Source of the DNA: Candidatus Accumulibacter similis
GTDB taxonomy: Bacteria; Pseudomonadota; Gammaproteobacteria; Burkholderiales; Rhodocyclaceae
DNA: 64,000 nt
Direction of reading: 5' to 3'
NCBI GenBank assembly: GCA_013347225.1
Contig: CP054595.1
Location: 2,290,415-2,354,414 of the forward strand
Numbering within the stretch: the stretch's first letter is position 1; each line of letters starts with the position of its first letter. The notes below the pieces were generated by a model. That model was not told the origin of the DNA, did no database searches, and saw nothing but the letters and a program-made list of their open reading frames with translations. Made by a program: the position numbers and the translations under genes. Below, in pieces: positions 8,378-16,669 of this stretch.

Positions 8378-8682
8378 TGGTTTTCTTGCAGACGGTCGCA
8401 GTTTAGGACCAAATGTCTGCCCGCGCATCCATTTTGCCCGCCCGGCAAGGCGTTTTCTCCGCTGCGCCCGTGGCCGAAACAGCCGCCACCGCGCCATGGA
8501 ACATGAACATGGGACCAACGGGTGCCACGATGGGCGAGAGGGGCGTCTGCAGCAGGCGACCTGATTTCCCTTGCCAGCAGACGAGTTGCCGCCGGCAAGC
8601 GGGTCGGCGCGCGCGCGGGGACTTGACCCCGTTTGCCGGCGGCGCTCGTTTACGCCCCTGCATCCACCTCGAAAGGTCGACC
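8378..8682. other. Intergenic region between divergent lipoprotein and beta-propeller genes
   Basis: No convincing coding sequence. It must hold the promoters of the minus-strand lipoprotein pair and of the plus-strand beta-propeller gene. The right third holds a large inverted repeat (see 8588-8643), and a TTGACC at 8623-8628 inside that repeat could be a -35 box, but no good -10 follows at 16-18 bases. Confidence 0.4.
8588..8643. repeat. Perfect 11-bp inverted repeat (large hairpin) before the beta-propeller gene
   Basis: GCCGCCGGCAA (8588-8598) and TTGCCGGCGGC (8633-8643) are exact reverse complements separated by 34 bases. Inside, GGGG (8617-8620) and CCCC (8627-8630) form a further hairpin. 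The structure ends 39 bases before ATG 8683. No T-run follows, so it does not look like a simple terminator; a leader hairpin or protein-binding site are alternatives. Confidence 0.6.
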
Positions 8683-10608
8683 ATGAAACGCCATCTCCGC
8701 AAGTCCCTCCGGGCCGCCATCGTCGCGGCCGTCATTGCGCTGCCGGTGGCAGCGGCGACCCCTGCCTCCGACCCGACGGCGCCGCAGCGAACGCTCAGGC
8801 CCTTCAGCGGCGAGCCCGAACTCGCGGCGCTCTTTCGGCGGTGGGTCGACGAGGCCGAGCGCCGACGCGGCGAGCAGCGCGCCCGGCAGAGCGCCGGTGG
8901 GTCGGCGGCGCTGGCGCAGGCTGCCCCGGCGGCAGCACCGGCTGCCCTTGCCAAGGAGGTGGCCGCGGCGACCGCCGATTCGCTGACCAACGTGCAGCAC
9001 GCCGGCGTCGATGAGGGCGGCATCGTCAAGCTGCATGGCGATCATCTCGTCATCCTGCGGCGCGGGCGCCTGTTCACGGTGCGTGTCGGTGACGACGAAC
9101 TGCGGCCGGTGGCGGTGGTCGATGCCTGGGGGCAGGGAATCGATCCCGCTGGCGCCTGGTACGACGAAATGCTGATTGCGGGCGACACCATCGTCGTCAT
9201 CGGTTTCAGTTACGCACGCGGCGGTACCGAGATCGGTGTCTTCGACATTTCGCGCGCCGGCCGGATCGCCCACCGCAGCACCCTGCACCTGCGCTCGAAC
9301 GACTATTATTCGTCGCGCAACTACGCCAGCCGGCTGATCGGCAGCCGGCTGGTGATCTATTCGCCACACTTCCTCAATCCCTGGGGTGATCCGCATGCCG
9401 CCTTCCCGGCGCTGCGCCGGTGGCGGCCGGGGGCGTCGCCGGCCGACTTCCGGCGCATCGCGCCGGCAACGCGGATCTACCGCAGCGACGAGCCGCTCGA
9501 TCCCTTCGCCGGCGTGGCGCTGCACAGCGTGACGATCTGCGAGCTGGCGGCGCCGCAGGTCGACTGCCAGAGTACCGCCGTCCTTGGCCCGCCGGGGCGC
9601 GTCTTCCACGTCTCGCCGCGTTCGGTCTTCGTGTGGGCGACGCAACCGCGGCGCGGTGGCGACGCCGGCCAGCCGGCGTCGGCGGTGTTCCGCATTCCGC
9701 TCGACGGTTCGCCGCCGAGTGCGCTGAAGGCCAGCGGCAGCCCGATCGACCAGTTCTCCTTCCACGAGGACGCGGGGGGCATGCTGAACGTCCTGTTGCG
9801 GGCGGACGGTGGCGGTGACGGCATGTGGGAAGTCGAACGGGGTGGCGGCGATCTGGCGCTGTTGCGCGTGCCGCTGGCGAGTTTTTCCGACGGCCGCGAG
9901 GCGGCACCGGCAGCCGCCTATCGCCGGCTGCCGCCGGTCGCGGACAAGGCCCTGCAGAACCGCTTCGTTGGTCCCTTCCTGCTCTATGGCGGCGGCAGTG
10001 GCTGGCGGGCGCCGCGGGCCACGCAGCGGGCCGGGCTCTACGTGGTGCGCCATGCCGAGGGCAGGGTCTACGAGCTGCCGCTGCCGCACGCGGTCGACCG
10101 GATCGAAGCGCTGGGCAGCAACGCGCTGGTCGTCGGCAGCGACGGTCGCGACCTGCAGTTCAGCAGCGTCCGTCTCGGACGCCTGCCGGTGACCGTCGAC
10201 CGGTACACACGCGGGGACGCGGCGCAGGGCGAGACGCGCAGCCATGGCTTCTTCTACAAGCCGGTCGGCGAGGACGATGGATTCCTCGGCCTGCCGATCA
10301 GCGGCGGCGGCGAGGCTGCCGGCCGGCAGCTGCGCCAGGCATCGGCGGCGGTGCTGTTCCTGCGCAACCGGGGCCTGGCGCTGAGCGAACTCGGCACGCT
10401 CGACGGTCGGCGCGCGGCGGCTGAGCGCGGCGACGGTTGCCGGGCCTCGTGCGTGGATTGGTACGGCAACTCGCGACCGCTCTTCATCGGCTCGCGCGTC
10501 TTCGCGCTGATCGGTTACGAGATCGTCGAAGGCCGGGTCGGGCCGCAGCGGATCGTCGAGAGGCGGCGGCTCGATTTCGCGCCGGTCGTACAGCAGGTGG
10601 CGCCCTAG
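8683..10608 (+). CDS. Secreted beta-propeller domain protein
   Basis: A 641-residue exported protein. A signal peptide (AAIVAAVIALPVAAATPA) is followed by a low-complexity Ala-rich linker and then a large beta-propeller of the 'secreted protein containing C-terminal beta-propeller domain' family. The family-defining opening block is visible as TNVQHAGVDEGGIVKLHGDH near residues 103-122, followed by repeated blade-like motifs and VADKALQNRFVGPFLLYG further on. Function unknown in the family; it is probably an extracytoplasmic binding scaffold. ATG 8683 is the first codon that yields a signal peptide; the frame remains open upstream. It stands alone on the plus strand, with alaS starting 94 bases after it. 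Confidence 0.8.
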   Translation: MKRHLRKSLRAAIVAAVIALPVAAATPASDPTAPQRTLRPFSGEPELAALFRRWVDEAERRRGEQRARQSAGGSAALAQAAPAAAPAALAKEVAAATADSLTNVQHAGVDEGGIVKLHGDHLVILRRGRLFTVRVGDDELRPVAVVDAWGQGIDPAGAWYDEMLIAGDTIVVIGFSYARGGTEIGVFDISRAGRIAHRSTLHLRSNDYYSSRNYASRLIGSRLVIYSPHFLNPWGDPHAAFPALRRWRPGASPADFRRIAPATRIYRSDEPLDPFAGVALHSVTICELAAPQVDCQSTAVLGPPGRVFHVSPRSVFVWATQPRRGGDAGQPASAVFRIPLDGSPPSALKASGSPIDQFSFHEDAGGMLNVLLRADGGGDGMWEVERGGGDLALLRVPLASFSDGREAAPAAAYRRLPPVADKALQNRFVGPFLLYGGGSGWRAPRATQRAGLYVVRHAEGRVYELPLPHAVDRIEALGSNALVVGSDGRDLQFSSVRLGRLPVTVDRYTRGDAAQGETRSHGFFYKPVGEDDGFLGLPISGGGEAAGRQLRQASAAVLFLRNRGLALSELGTLDGRRAAAERGDGCRASCVDWYGNSRPLFIGSRVFALIGYEIVEGRVGPQRIVERRRLDFAPVVQQVAP

Positions 10609-10656
10609 CCGGCCCCTTGCGGTCGGCGAAAGCGGTCGTCGGCGCGACTTTCAAGT

Positions 10657-10662
10657 TAGAAT
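10657..10662 (+). promoter_or_regulatory. Candidate -10 box of alaS (TAGAAT)
   Basis: TAGAAT, within GTTAGAATCGC, lies 40 bases before the alaS start, a good leader length. No clear -35 hexamer is present at 16-18 bases upstream. The same TAGAAT box occurs before ilvE in this window. Confidence 0.35.
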
Positions 10663-10701
10663 CGCAACTCCCTGAACGCGCCCCACCCCCTGACGACGAC
10701 A

Positions 10702-13317
10702 ATGAAGAGTGCTGAAATCCGCGAGAAGTTCCTCAGGTTCTTCGAATCCAAAGGCCACCAGATCGTTGCCTCGAGTTCGCTCGTGCCGCACGACGATCCG
10801 ACGCTGCTGTTCACCAATGCCGGCATGAACCAGTTCAAGGACGTCTTCCTCGGCTTCGACAAGCGGCCCTACCTGCGCGCGACGACCTCGCAAAAGTGCG
10901 TCCGTGCCGGCGGCAAGCACAATGACCTCGAGAACGTCGGCTACACGGCGCGTCACCACACCTTCTTCGAGATGCTCGGCAACTTCTCCTTCGGCGACTA
11001 CTTCAAGCGCGACGCGATCCGCTACGCCTGGGAACTGCTGGTCGACGTCTACAGGCTGCCGCCCGAGCGACTCTGGGTGAGCGTCTATGCCGAGGACGAC
11101 GAAGCCTACGACCTGTGGACGCGCGACATCGGCGTGCCGCCCGAGCGGGTGGTGCGGATCGGCGACAACAAGGGTGCGCGCTACGCCTCGGACAACTTCT
11201 GGATGATGGGCGATACCGGTCCCTGCGGGCCATGCACCGAGATCTTCTACGACCACGGCGAGGGAATTCCGGGCGGGCCGCCTGGATCGCCGGACGAGGA
11301 GGGCGACCGCTACATCGAGATCTGGAACAACGTCTTCATGCAGTTCAACCGCGACGAGGCGGGCGTCATGCACCCGCTGCCGAAGCCATCGGTCGATACC
11401 GGCATGGGGCTCGAGCGGACAGCGGCGGTCCTGCAGCACGTGCACAGCAACTACGAGATCGACCTCTTCGTCAACCTCATCGCCGCCGCCGCGCGCGAAA
11501 CGGCGGCGACCGACCTCGACAGCCCCTCGCTGCGCGTCCTCGCCGACCACATCCGCGCCTGCTCGTTCCTGATCGCCGATGGCGTCATTCCCGGCAACGA
11601 GGGGCGCGGTTACGTCCTGCGGCGGATCATCCGGCGCGCCATCCGGCACGGCTACAAGCTCGGCGCGCGCGCGCCGTTCTTCCATCGACTGGTGCCCGAC
11701 CTGGTCGTCGAGATGGGTGGAGCATATCCCGAGCTGTTGAGCAGCCAGGCACGCGTGGTCGAGGTGCTGCGGCAGGAGGAGGTGCGCTTCTTCGAGACCA
11801 TCGAGCACGGCATGGGAATCCTCGAGGGCGAACTCGCGGCGCTGGCTGGCAACGGCGTCTTCAACGGGCAGACCGCGTTCAAGCTGCACGATACCTTCGG
11901 TTTCCCGCTCGACCTGACGGCCGACGTCTGCCGCGAGCGTGGCGTGCGGGTCGATGTCGCCACCTTCGACGCGGCGATGGCACAGCAGAAGGAGCAGGCG
12001 CGCGCGGCCGGCAAGTTCCGCATGGCGGCGGCACTCGAATACAGCGGCCCGGAAACCGCCTTCCATGGCTACGAGGCGCTCGAGTGCAACGGCAGCGTAC
12101 TCGCTCTGTACCGCGATGGCAGCGCCGTCGAGCAGCTCAACGAGGGCGAGCTGGGCGTCGTCGTCCTCGACGACACCCCCTTCTATGCCGAGTCCGGCGG
12201 CCAGGTCGGCGACCGTGGCGCGCTGCAGGGCCCGCAGGGGATCTTCGCCGTCGAGGATACGCAGAAAATCCAGGCCGCCGTCTTCGGCCACCAGGGAGTC
12301 GTCCGGACCGGCCGCATCAGCGTCGGTGACCGGGTCGCGGCGCGGGTTGACGTCGTCGCGCGCGCCCGCACGGTGCGCAACCATTCGGCGACGCACCTGA
12401 TGCACAAGGCGTTGCGCGAGGTGCTCGGCGCGCACGTGCAGCAGAAGGGCTCGCTGGTCGATGCCGAGCGGACCCGTTTCGATTTCGCGCACAACGCGCC
12501 GATGACTGCCGAGCAGATTCGCCGCGTCGAGATCCTGGTCAATGAAGAGATCCTCGCCAACGCCGCGCGCGAGGCGGCGGTGCTGCCGATCGACGAGGCC
12601 AGGCGGGCAGGCGCGATGATGCTCTTCGGCGAAAAGTACGGCGACGAGGTGCGCGTGGTGACCATCGGCTCGTCGAAGGAGCTCTGTGGCGGCGTGCATG
12701 TGCAGCGCAGCGGGGACATCGGTCTGTTCAAGATCGTCGCCGAAAGCGGCGTTGCCGCCGGCGTCCGGCGCGTCGAGGCGGTCACCGGCGATGGTGCGCT
12801 GGCGCTGGTGCAGGAGCAGCAGGCGCTGCTCGCCGAAGCTGCGGCAGCGATCAAGGCGCCGCCGGCAGAGATGCCGGCCAAGCTGGCGCAGGTGCTCGAC
12901 AACGTCCGTTCGCTCGAGCGCGAGCTCGCCCGCCTGAAGCAGAAGCTGGCGTCGTCGCAGGGCGACGATCTGCTGGCGCAGTCGGTCGCCGTCAAGGGCG
13001 CGCATGTCGTCGCGGCGGTCGTCGAAGGCGCCGACGTCAACACCCTGCGCTCGACGATCGACACGCTGCGCGACAAGCTGAAGAGCGCTGCCGTTGTCCT
13101 GGCGTCGGTCAGTGGCGGGCGGATCACGCTGATCGCCGGCGTCAGCGCCGACCTGACCGGCAAGGTGCGTGCCGGCGAGCTGGTCAACATGGTCGCGCAG
13201 CAGGTCGGAGGCAAGGGCGGCGGCCGTCCCGACATGGCGCAGGCCGGCGGCAGCGAACCGGCGAAGCTGCCGGCAGCGCTGGCGTCGGTGCGTGCCTGGG
13301 TCGAGCAGCGGCTTTGA
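10702..13317 (+). CDS. alaS: Alanyl-tRNA synthetase
   Basis: Complete 871-residue class II alanyl-tRNA synthetase, which charges tRNA-Ala and edits mischarged Ser and Gly. The catalytic domain begins [17 protein letters not shown] and shows the family blocks [33 protein letters not shown] and [18 protein letters not shown]. The editing domain has the zinc-binding pattern HSATHLMH and CGGVHV (Cys and His ligands). The C-terminal oligomerisation/C-Ala part ends with [14 protein letters not shown]. Length is normal for the family. A very long open frame on the opposite strand is a codon-bias shadow of this gene. Confidence 0.98.
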   Translation: MKSAEIREKFLRFFESKGHQIVASSSLVPHDDPTLLFTNAGMNQFKDVFLGFDKRPYLRATTSQKCVRAGGKHNDLENVGYTARHHTFFEMLGNFSFGDYFKRDAIRYAWELLVDVYRLPPERLWVSVYAEDDEAYDLWTRDIGVPPERVVRIGDNKGARYASDNFWMMGDTGPCGPCTEIFYDHGEGIPGGPPGSPDEEGDRYIEIWNNVFMQFNRDEAGVMHPLPKPSVDTGMGLERTAAVLQHVHSNYEIDLFVNLIAAAARETAATDLDSPSLRVLADHIRACSFLIADGVIPGNEGRGYVLRRIIRRAIRHGYKLGARAPFFHRLVPDLVVEMGGAYPELLSSQARVVEVLRQEEVRFFETIEHGMGILEGELAALAGNGVFNGQTAFKLHDTFGFPLDLTADVCRERGVRVDVATFDAAMAQQKEQARAAGKFRMAAALEYSGPETAFHGYEALECNGSVLALYRDGSAVEQLNEGELGVVVLDDTPFYAESGGQVGDRGALQGPQGIFAVEDTQKIQAAVFGHQGVVRTGRISVGDRVAARVDVVARARTVRNHSATHLMHKALREVLGAHVQQKGSLVDAERTRFDFAHNAPMTAEQIRRVEILVNEEILANAAREAAVLPIDEARRAGAMMLFGEKYGDEVRVVTIGSSKELCGGVHVQRSGDIGLFKIVAESGVAAGVRRVEAVTGDGALALVQEQQALLAEAAAAIKAPPAEMPAKLAQVLDNVRSLERELARLKQKLASSQGDDLLAQSVAVKGAHVVAAVVEGADVNTLRSTIDTLRDKLKSAAVVLASVSGGRITLIAGVSADLTGKVRAGELVNMVAQQVGGKGGGRPDMAQAGGSEPAKLPAALASVRAWVEQRL

Positions 13318-13407
13318 GCCGTCGCGACGGCGGCGCGCGGCGATGTGGCGCCCGAGCGCCGGGCCGGAGTGCCAACCGGCGAGCGCGTTGCGGGACGAGG
13401 CACGGCG

Positions 13408-14442
13408 ATGCAGCACTTCGCCAGTGACAACTACGCCGGCGTCTGTCCGGAGGCACTGAGCGCCCTGCTGGCGGCGAACGACGGCCACGCCCGTTCCTAC
13501 GGTGACGACGAGTGGACTCTGCGCGTCGCCGAGCGCCTGCGGGCGGTATTCGAAACCGATTGCGACGTCTATTTCGTCTTCAATGGCACGGCGGCCAATT
13601 CGCTGGCGCTGGCGGCTCTCTGCCAGTCCTACCACAGCGTCATCTGCCACCAGCTGGCGCACGTCGCCACCGACGAGTGCGGGGCGCCGGAGTTCTTCTC
13701 CAACGGTGCCAAGCTGCTGCCGGTCGCCGGCGAGCAGGGCAAACTGACGCCGGCGACGATCGTCGAGGCGGTCACGCGGCGCAGCGACATCCACTATCCG
13801 AAGCCGAAGGTGGTGACGCTCACGCAGGCGACAGAGGTCGGCACCGTCTACCGGCCGGACGAACTGCGCGCCATCGCCGACACGGCGCGCGAACATGGCC
13901 TGCGCGTGCACATGGATGGTGCGCGCTTTGCCAACGCCGTTGCCGGTCTCGGCGTCAGCCCGGCCGACGTCACCTGGCGCGCCGGCGTCGATGTCCTCTG
14001 TTTCGGCGGCACCAAGATGGGATTGCCGGTCGGCGAGGCCGTGCTGTTCTTCGACCGCCGCCTGGCCGAGGATTTCGCCTACCGCTGCAAGCAGGCCGGA
14101 CAGCTGGCGTCGAAGATGCGCTTCCTCTCGGCACCGTGGCTCGGCATTCTTGACGACGGCGCCTGGCTGCGCCATGCCGCGCACGCCAACGCGATGGCGC
14201 GGCGGCTGGCCGGCGGGTTGGCCGAGGCGACCGGCTGGCCGGCGATCTTTCCGGTGCAGGCGAACGGCGTCTTCGTGCACCTGCCCGAGCGCATCGACGC
14301 CGGCCTGCGCGCGCGCGGCTGGCTGTTCTACAACTTCATCGCCGCCGGCGGTAGCCGCTTCATGTGCGGCTGGGACACCGCGCCGGAGACGGTCGATCGA
14401 CTGCTGGCCGACATCCGCGAGCTGGCGGCCGGCGGCGAATGA
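13408..14442 (+). CDS. ltaE: Low-specificity L-threonine aldolase
   Basis: A 344-residue PLP-dependent aldolase that cleaves L-threonine and allo-threonine to glycine and acetaldehyde. It has the family opening FASDNYAGVCPEALSAL, the glycine/Asn patch VFNGTAANSLAL, the metal/PLP region HMDGARFANA and the Schiff-base Lys203 in CFGGTKMGLPVGEAV. ATG 13408 gives the usual family length; GAGG lies about ten bases upstream, and the frame extends 21 codons further without support. Its stop overlaps the start of the NUDIX gene (ATGA at 14439-14442), so the two are translationally coupled. Confidence 0.9.
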   Translation: MQHFASDNYAGVCPEALSALLAANDGHARSYGDDEWTLRVAERLRAVFETDCDVYFVFNGTAANSLALAALCQSYHSVICHQLAHVATDECGAPEFFSNGAKLLPVAGEQGKLTPATIVEAVTRRSDIHYPKPKVVTLTQATEVGTVYRPDELRAIADTAREHGLRVHMDGARFANAVAGLGVSPADVTWRAGVDVLCFGGTKMGLPVGEAVLFFDRRLAEDFAYRCKQAGQLASKMRFLSAPWLGILDDGAWLRHAAHANAMARRLAGGLAEATGWPAIFPVQANGVFVHLPERIDAGLRARGWLFYNFIAAGGSRFMCGWDTAPETVDRLLADIRELAAGGE

Positions 14443-14924
14443 GCGACTGGCGTTTCTGCCCGCGTTGCGCCGCCTTCCTCGTCGCCGGCGAGGAAGGCGG
14501 CCGCGAGCGGCTCGTCTGCGCGGCGCGCTGCGGTTTCGTCCACTGGGACAATCCGGCGCCGGTGCTGGCGGCGCTGGTCGAGTATGAGGGCCGCATCCTG
14601 CTCGCCCGCAACCACGCCTGGGCGCCCGGTGCCTTCGGCCTGATCACCGGCTTCCTCGAACGCGGTGAGGATCCGGCCGCCGGCGTCGCGCGCGAAGTGC
14701 GCGAGGAACTGGGGCTCACTGCCGGCAGGGCGACGCTGATCGGCGTCTATCCCTTCGCCCGCAGGCACGAGGTGGTCATCGCCTACCATCTGCGCGCGCA
14801 CGGCGAGATCCGGCTCAACGAGGAACTCGCCGAGTTCCGGCTGATCGCTCCGGATAAACTCAAGCCCTGGGATTTCGGGACCGGGCTGGCGGTCAGGGAC
14901 TGGCTGCAGGGACGGCGTCGATGA
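14439..14924 (+). CDS. NUDIX hydrolase with N-terminal zinc-ribbon-like Cys pairs
   Basis: A 161-residue NUDIX hydrolase. Residues 1-30 hold CPRC and CAARC, a zinc-ribbon-like module like that of NudC-type NAD-capping pyrophosphatases, though here it is much shorter than full NudC (about 260 residues). The Nudix box is complete: GFLERGEDPAAGVAREVREELGL, that is G-x5-E-x7-RE-V-x-EE-x-G. It likely hydrolyses a nucleoside diphosphate derivative; the substrate cannot be read from the sequence. It overlaps the aldolase upstream and the transglycosylase frame downstream (ATGA at 14921-14924). Confidence 0.88.
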   Translation: MSDWRFCPRCAAFLVAGEEGGRERLVCAARCGFVHWDNPAPVLAALVEYEGRILLARNHAWAPGAFGLITGFLERGEDPAAGVAREVREELGLTAGRATLIGVYPFARRHEVVIAYHLRAHGEIRLNEELAEFRLIAPDKLKPWDFGTGLAVRDWLQGRRR

Positions 14925-15055
14925 CAGCCCTCGGCGCTGCCACGGCTGTGCGTGTTCGTGTTGCCGGTGCGGTCCGCTCGCTCGTCGGTCGTGCCACGGC
15001 CGCTGGCAGGATTCTCCTCGGACGGGGTCCGGGAGGGCGCAAGCTGCAGTCGGCG

Positions 15056-16420
15056 ATGACGCGATCCTGCACGCTGCTGCCGCTTCTGCTGGCCGGCATG
15101 GCGATGCCGGCGCTGGCACGCGATTCCGGCCCCAATCCGTGGGAGGTGGTTGGCGAAGTCCTGCGCCAGAGTGGAAAACCCGCCGCCGATCTCCGCCGGC
15201 CGCGGCCGGCGGTGTCGAAGGTCGAGGCTGCCGAGCTTTGGGATGCCGTGCTGACGCGGCTGGTCAAGCACACCGCTGGCGAGTCGGACGACGCCGCTCG
15301 CCGGCAGCGGTTCCTGTTGGTCCTGCTCAGTGGCCGCCACGACGGGGTGGCACTGCTGGCGAGCGACGTGCCCGTTCCCGAGCCGTTGCGCGAGCTCTTC
15401 CTCCTCAGTTGGGATCGCCTGGCGCCGGAGCTGCGACAATTGGTGCAGGAACTCGACAGCCAGGCGGCGAAGTCGCTGCGCGCCCTCCTCGAGGCCGGTG
15501 ATGCGCTGCGGGCGGCGCAGGCGCTCGGCGACGCGATTGGCCTGCGGGTGACACCGCAGGCGCTGCGCGAACTCGCCCGCCTGGTGCTTCCGGAGAGCGC
15601 CGGCGATCCGCTGGCCTACGATCTGGCGCTCGACCCGGATCTGCGGCTGCTCTTCGGTTTCGGGCCGCCGCTGCCGGCCGCGCAGCCGAGCCGGCTGCTC
15701 CGCTCGAGCCTGCCGGCGGCAACAGCCGACAACGCGCGCTGGTTCATTGCCAGTGCCTTCGCCGCGCCAGCGCCGGCGCAGCTGGCGATCGACCCGGAGA
15801 CGGCGGCGCTGGCCCGGCGCCTGAACGACTGGCTGCCGACACGCAGCGACCTGCCCGACTATCTGCCGGCGATGCGGACGTTGCTGCAGCGCATTGCCGA
15901 TGCCACCTGGCAACAGCGGGAAGGTGCCGGACGGGCAATCGAGCCTCGCTTCAACGAACTCTACCGCGACCTGGTGCTCGCGACTGCGTGGCAGGAAAGT
16001 TGCTGGCGGCAGTTCGTTCGCCGCAAGGGGAAGGTGCAGCCGATTCAATCGGGGATCGGCGCAGTCGGCCTGATGCAGGTGTACCCGCGTGTCTGGCGCG
16101 GCTTCTACGATGTCGCGGGGCTGCATGGCGACGTTGCTTACAACGGCCGCGCTGGCGCCGAGATCCTGCACCACTATCTGCGTGACTATGCGCTGGCGCG
16201 GAGCGAGGCCGCGGCGGCTGGCGATGCCGATGATCTCGCCCGTGCCACCTACGCCGTCTACAACGGCGGGCCCGGGCACCTCAACCGCTACCGGCAGCCC
16301 ACGCAGCGCGCCGGCCTGCGCGAGATCGACAGTTCCTTCCTGCAGAAATACCTGGCCGTGAAGGCAGGCAAGGAGCTCGAAGTGGGCAAGTGTTTCAGCG
16401 GTGCTGATCCGGCACGATGA
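15056..16420 (+). CDS. Lytic transglycosylase (SLT domain) exported protein
   Basis: A 454-residue exported peptidoglycan lytic transglycosylase. A signal peptide starts at ATG 15056 (CTLLPLLLAGMAMPALA). A long helical region follows, then a C-terminal SLT domain with the catalytic Glu in LATAWQESCWRQF, GAVGLMQVYPRVW and YAVYNGGPG. The frame also opens 45 codons earlier at ATG 14921, where it overlaps the NUDIX stop as ATGA. Because the earlier start puts a charged leader before the signal peptide, I prefer 15056, but coupling from 14921 is possible. It would cleave glycan strands with 1,6-anhydromuramic acid formation. Confidence 0.85.
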   Translation: MTRSCTLLPLLLAGMAMPALARDSGPNPWEVVGEVLRQSGKPAADLRRPRPAVSKVEAAELWDAVLTRLVKHTAGESDDAARRQRFLLVLLSGRHDGVALLASDVPVPEPLRELFLLSWDRLAPELRQLVQELDSQAAKSLRALLEAGDALRAAQALGDAIGLRVTPQALRELARLVLPESAGDPLAYDLALDPDLRLLFGFGPPLPAAQPSRLLRSSLPAATADNARWFIASAFAAPAPAQLAIDPETAALARRLNDWLPTRSDLPDYLPAMRTLLQRIADATWQQREGAGRAIEPRFNELYRDLVLATAWQESCWRQFVRRKGKVQPIQSGIGAVGLMQVYPRVWRGFYDVAGLHGDVAYNGRAGAEILHHYLRDYALARSEAAAAGDADDLARATYAVYNGGPGHLNRYRQPTQRAGLREIDSSFLQKYLAVKAGKELEVGKCFSGADPAR

Positions 16421-16577
16421 TCGGCGTCCGGTGTTGCGGCAGGCGGCGGTGGCCGGCTACCCGGCGGCGGCGTCAGGCGGGTTCGTGTGCCAAGAAGCAG
16501 ACCACCGATGTCGGCGCGCTGTCCTCGAATCATGCTTGTTGCCCGGGCAGCGCAGGGCCTGTCGGAGCCGTGAACAC

Positions 16578-16607
16578 TTGTGCAGGTTGTGCTGGATATC
16601 CCATACT
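16578..16607 (+). promoter_or_regulatory. Candidate sigma70 promoter of the alkylsulfatase gene
   Basis: TTGTGC (16578-16583) and CATACT (16602-16607) are separated by 18 bases, about 63 bases before the alkylsulfatase start. Perfect arms of a 7-bp inverted repeat, CGGAGCC (16563-16569) and GGCTCCG (16611-16617), flank it on both sides. The boxes are only moderately close to consensus. Confidence 0.35.
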
Positions 16608-16669
16608 GCGGGCTCCGAGGGTTGGTCGCCCGACGCGGCGCCGGCTCGAGTCAAACACAAGGAGACCCC

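Noticed and set aside
10651..14280. Open frame of more than 1200 codons on the minus strand opposite alaS and the threonine aldolase
   Set aside because: It is exactly antisense to two clear enzymes and its translation is Arg/Ala/Asp-rich without any domain; long antisense frames arise from high GC third positions.
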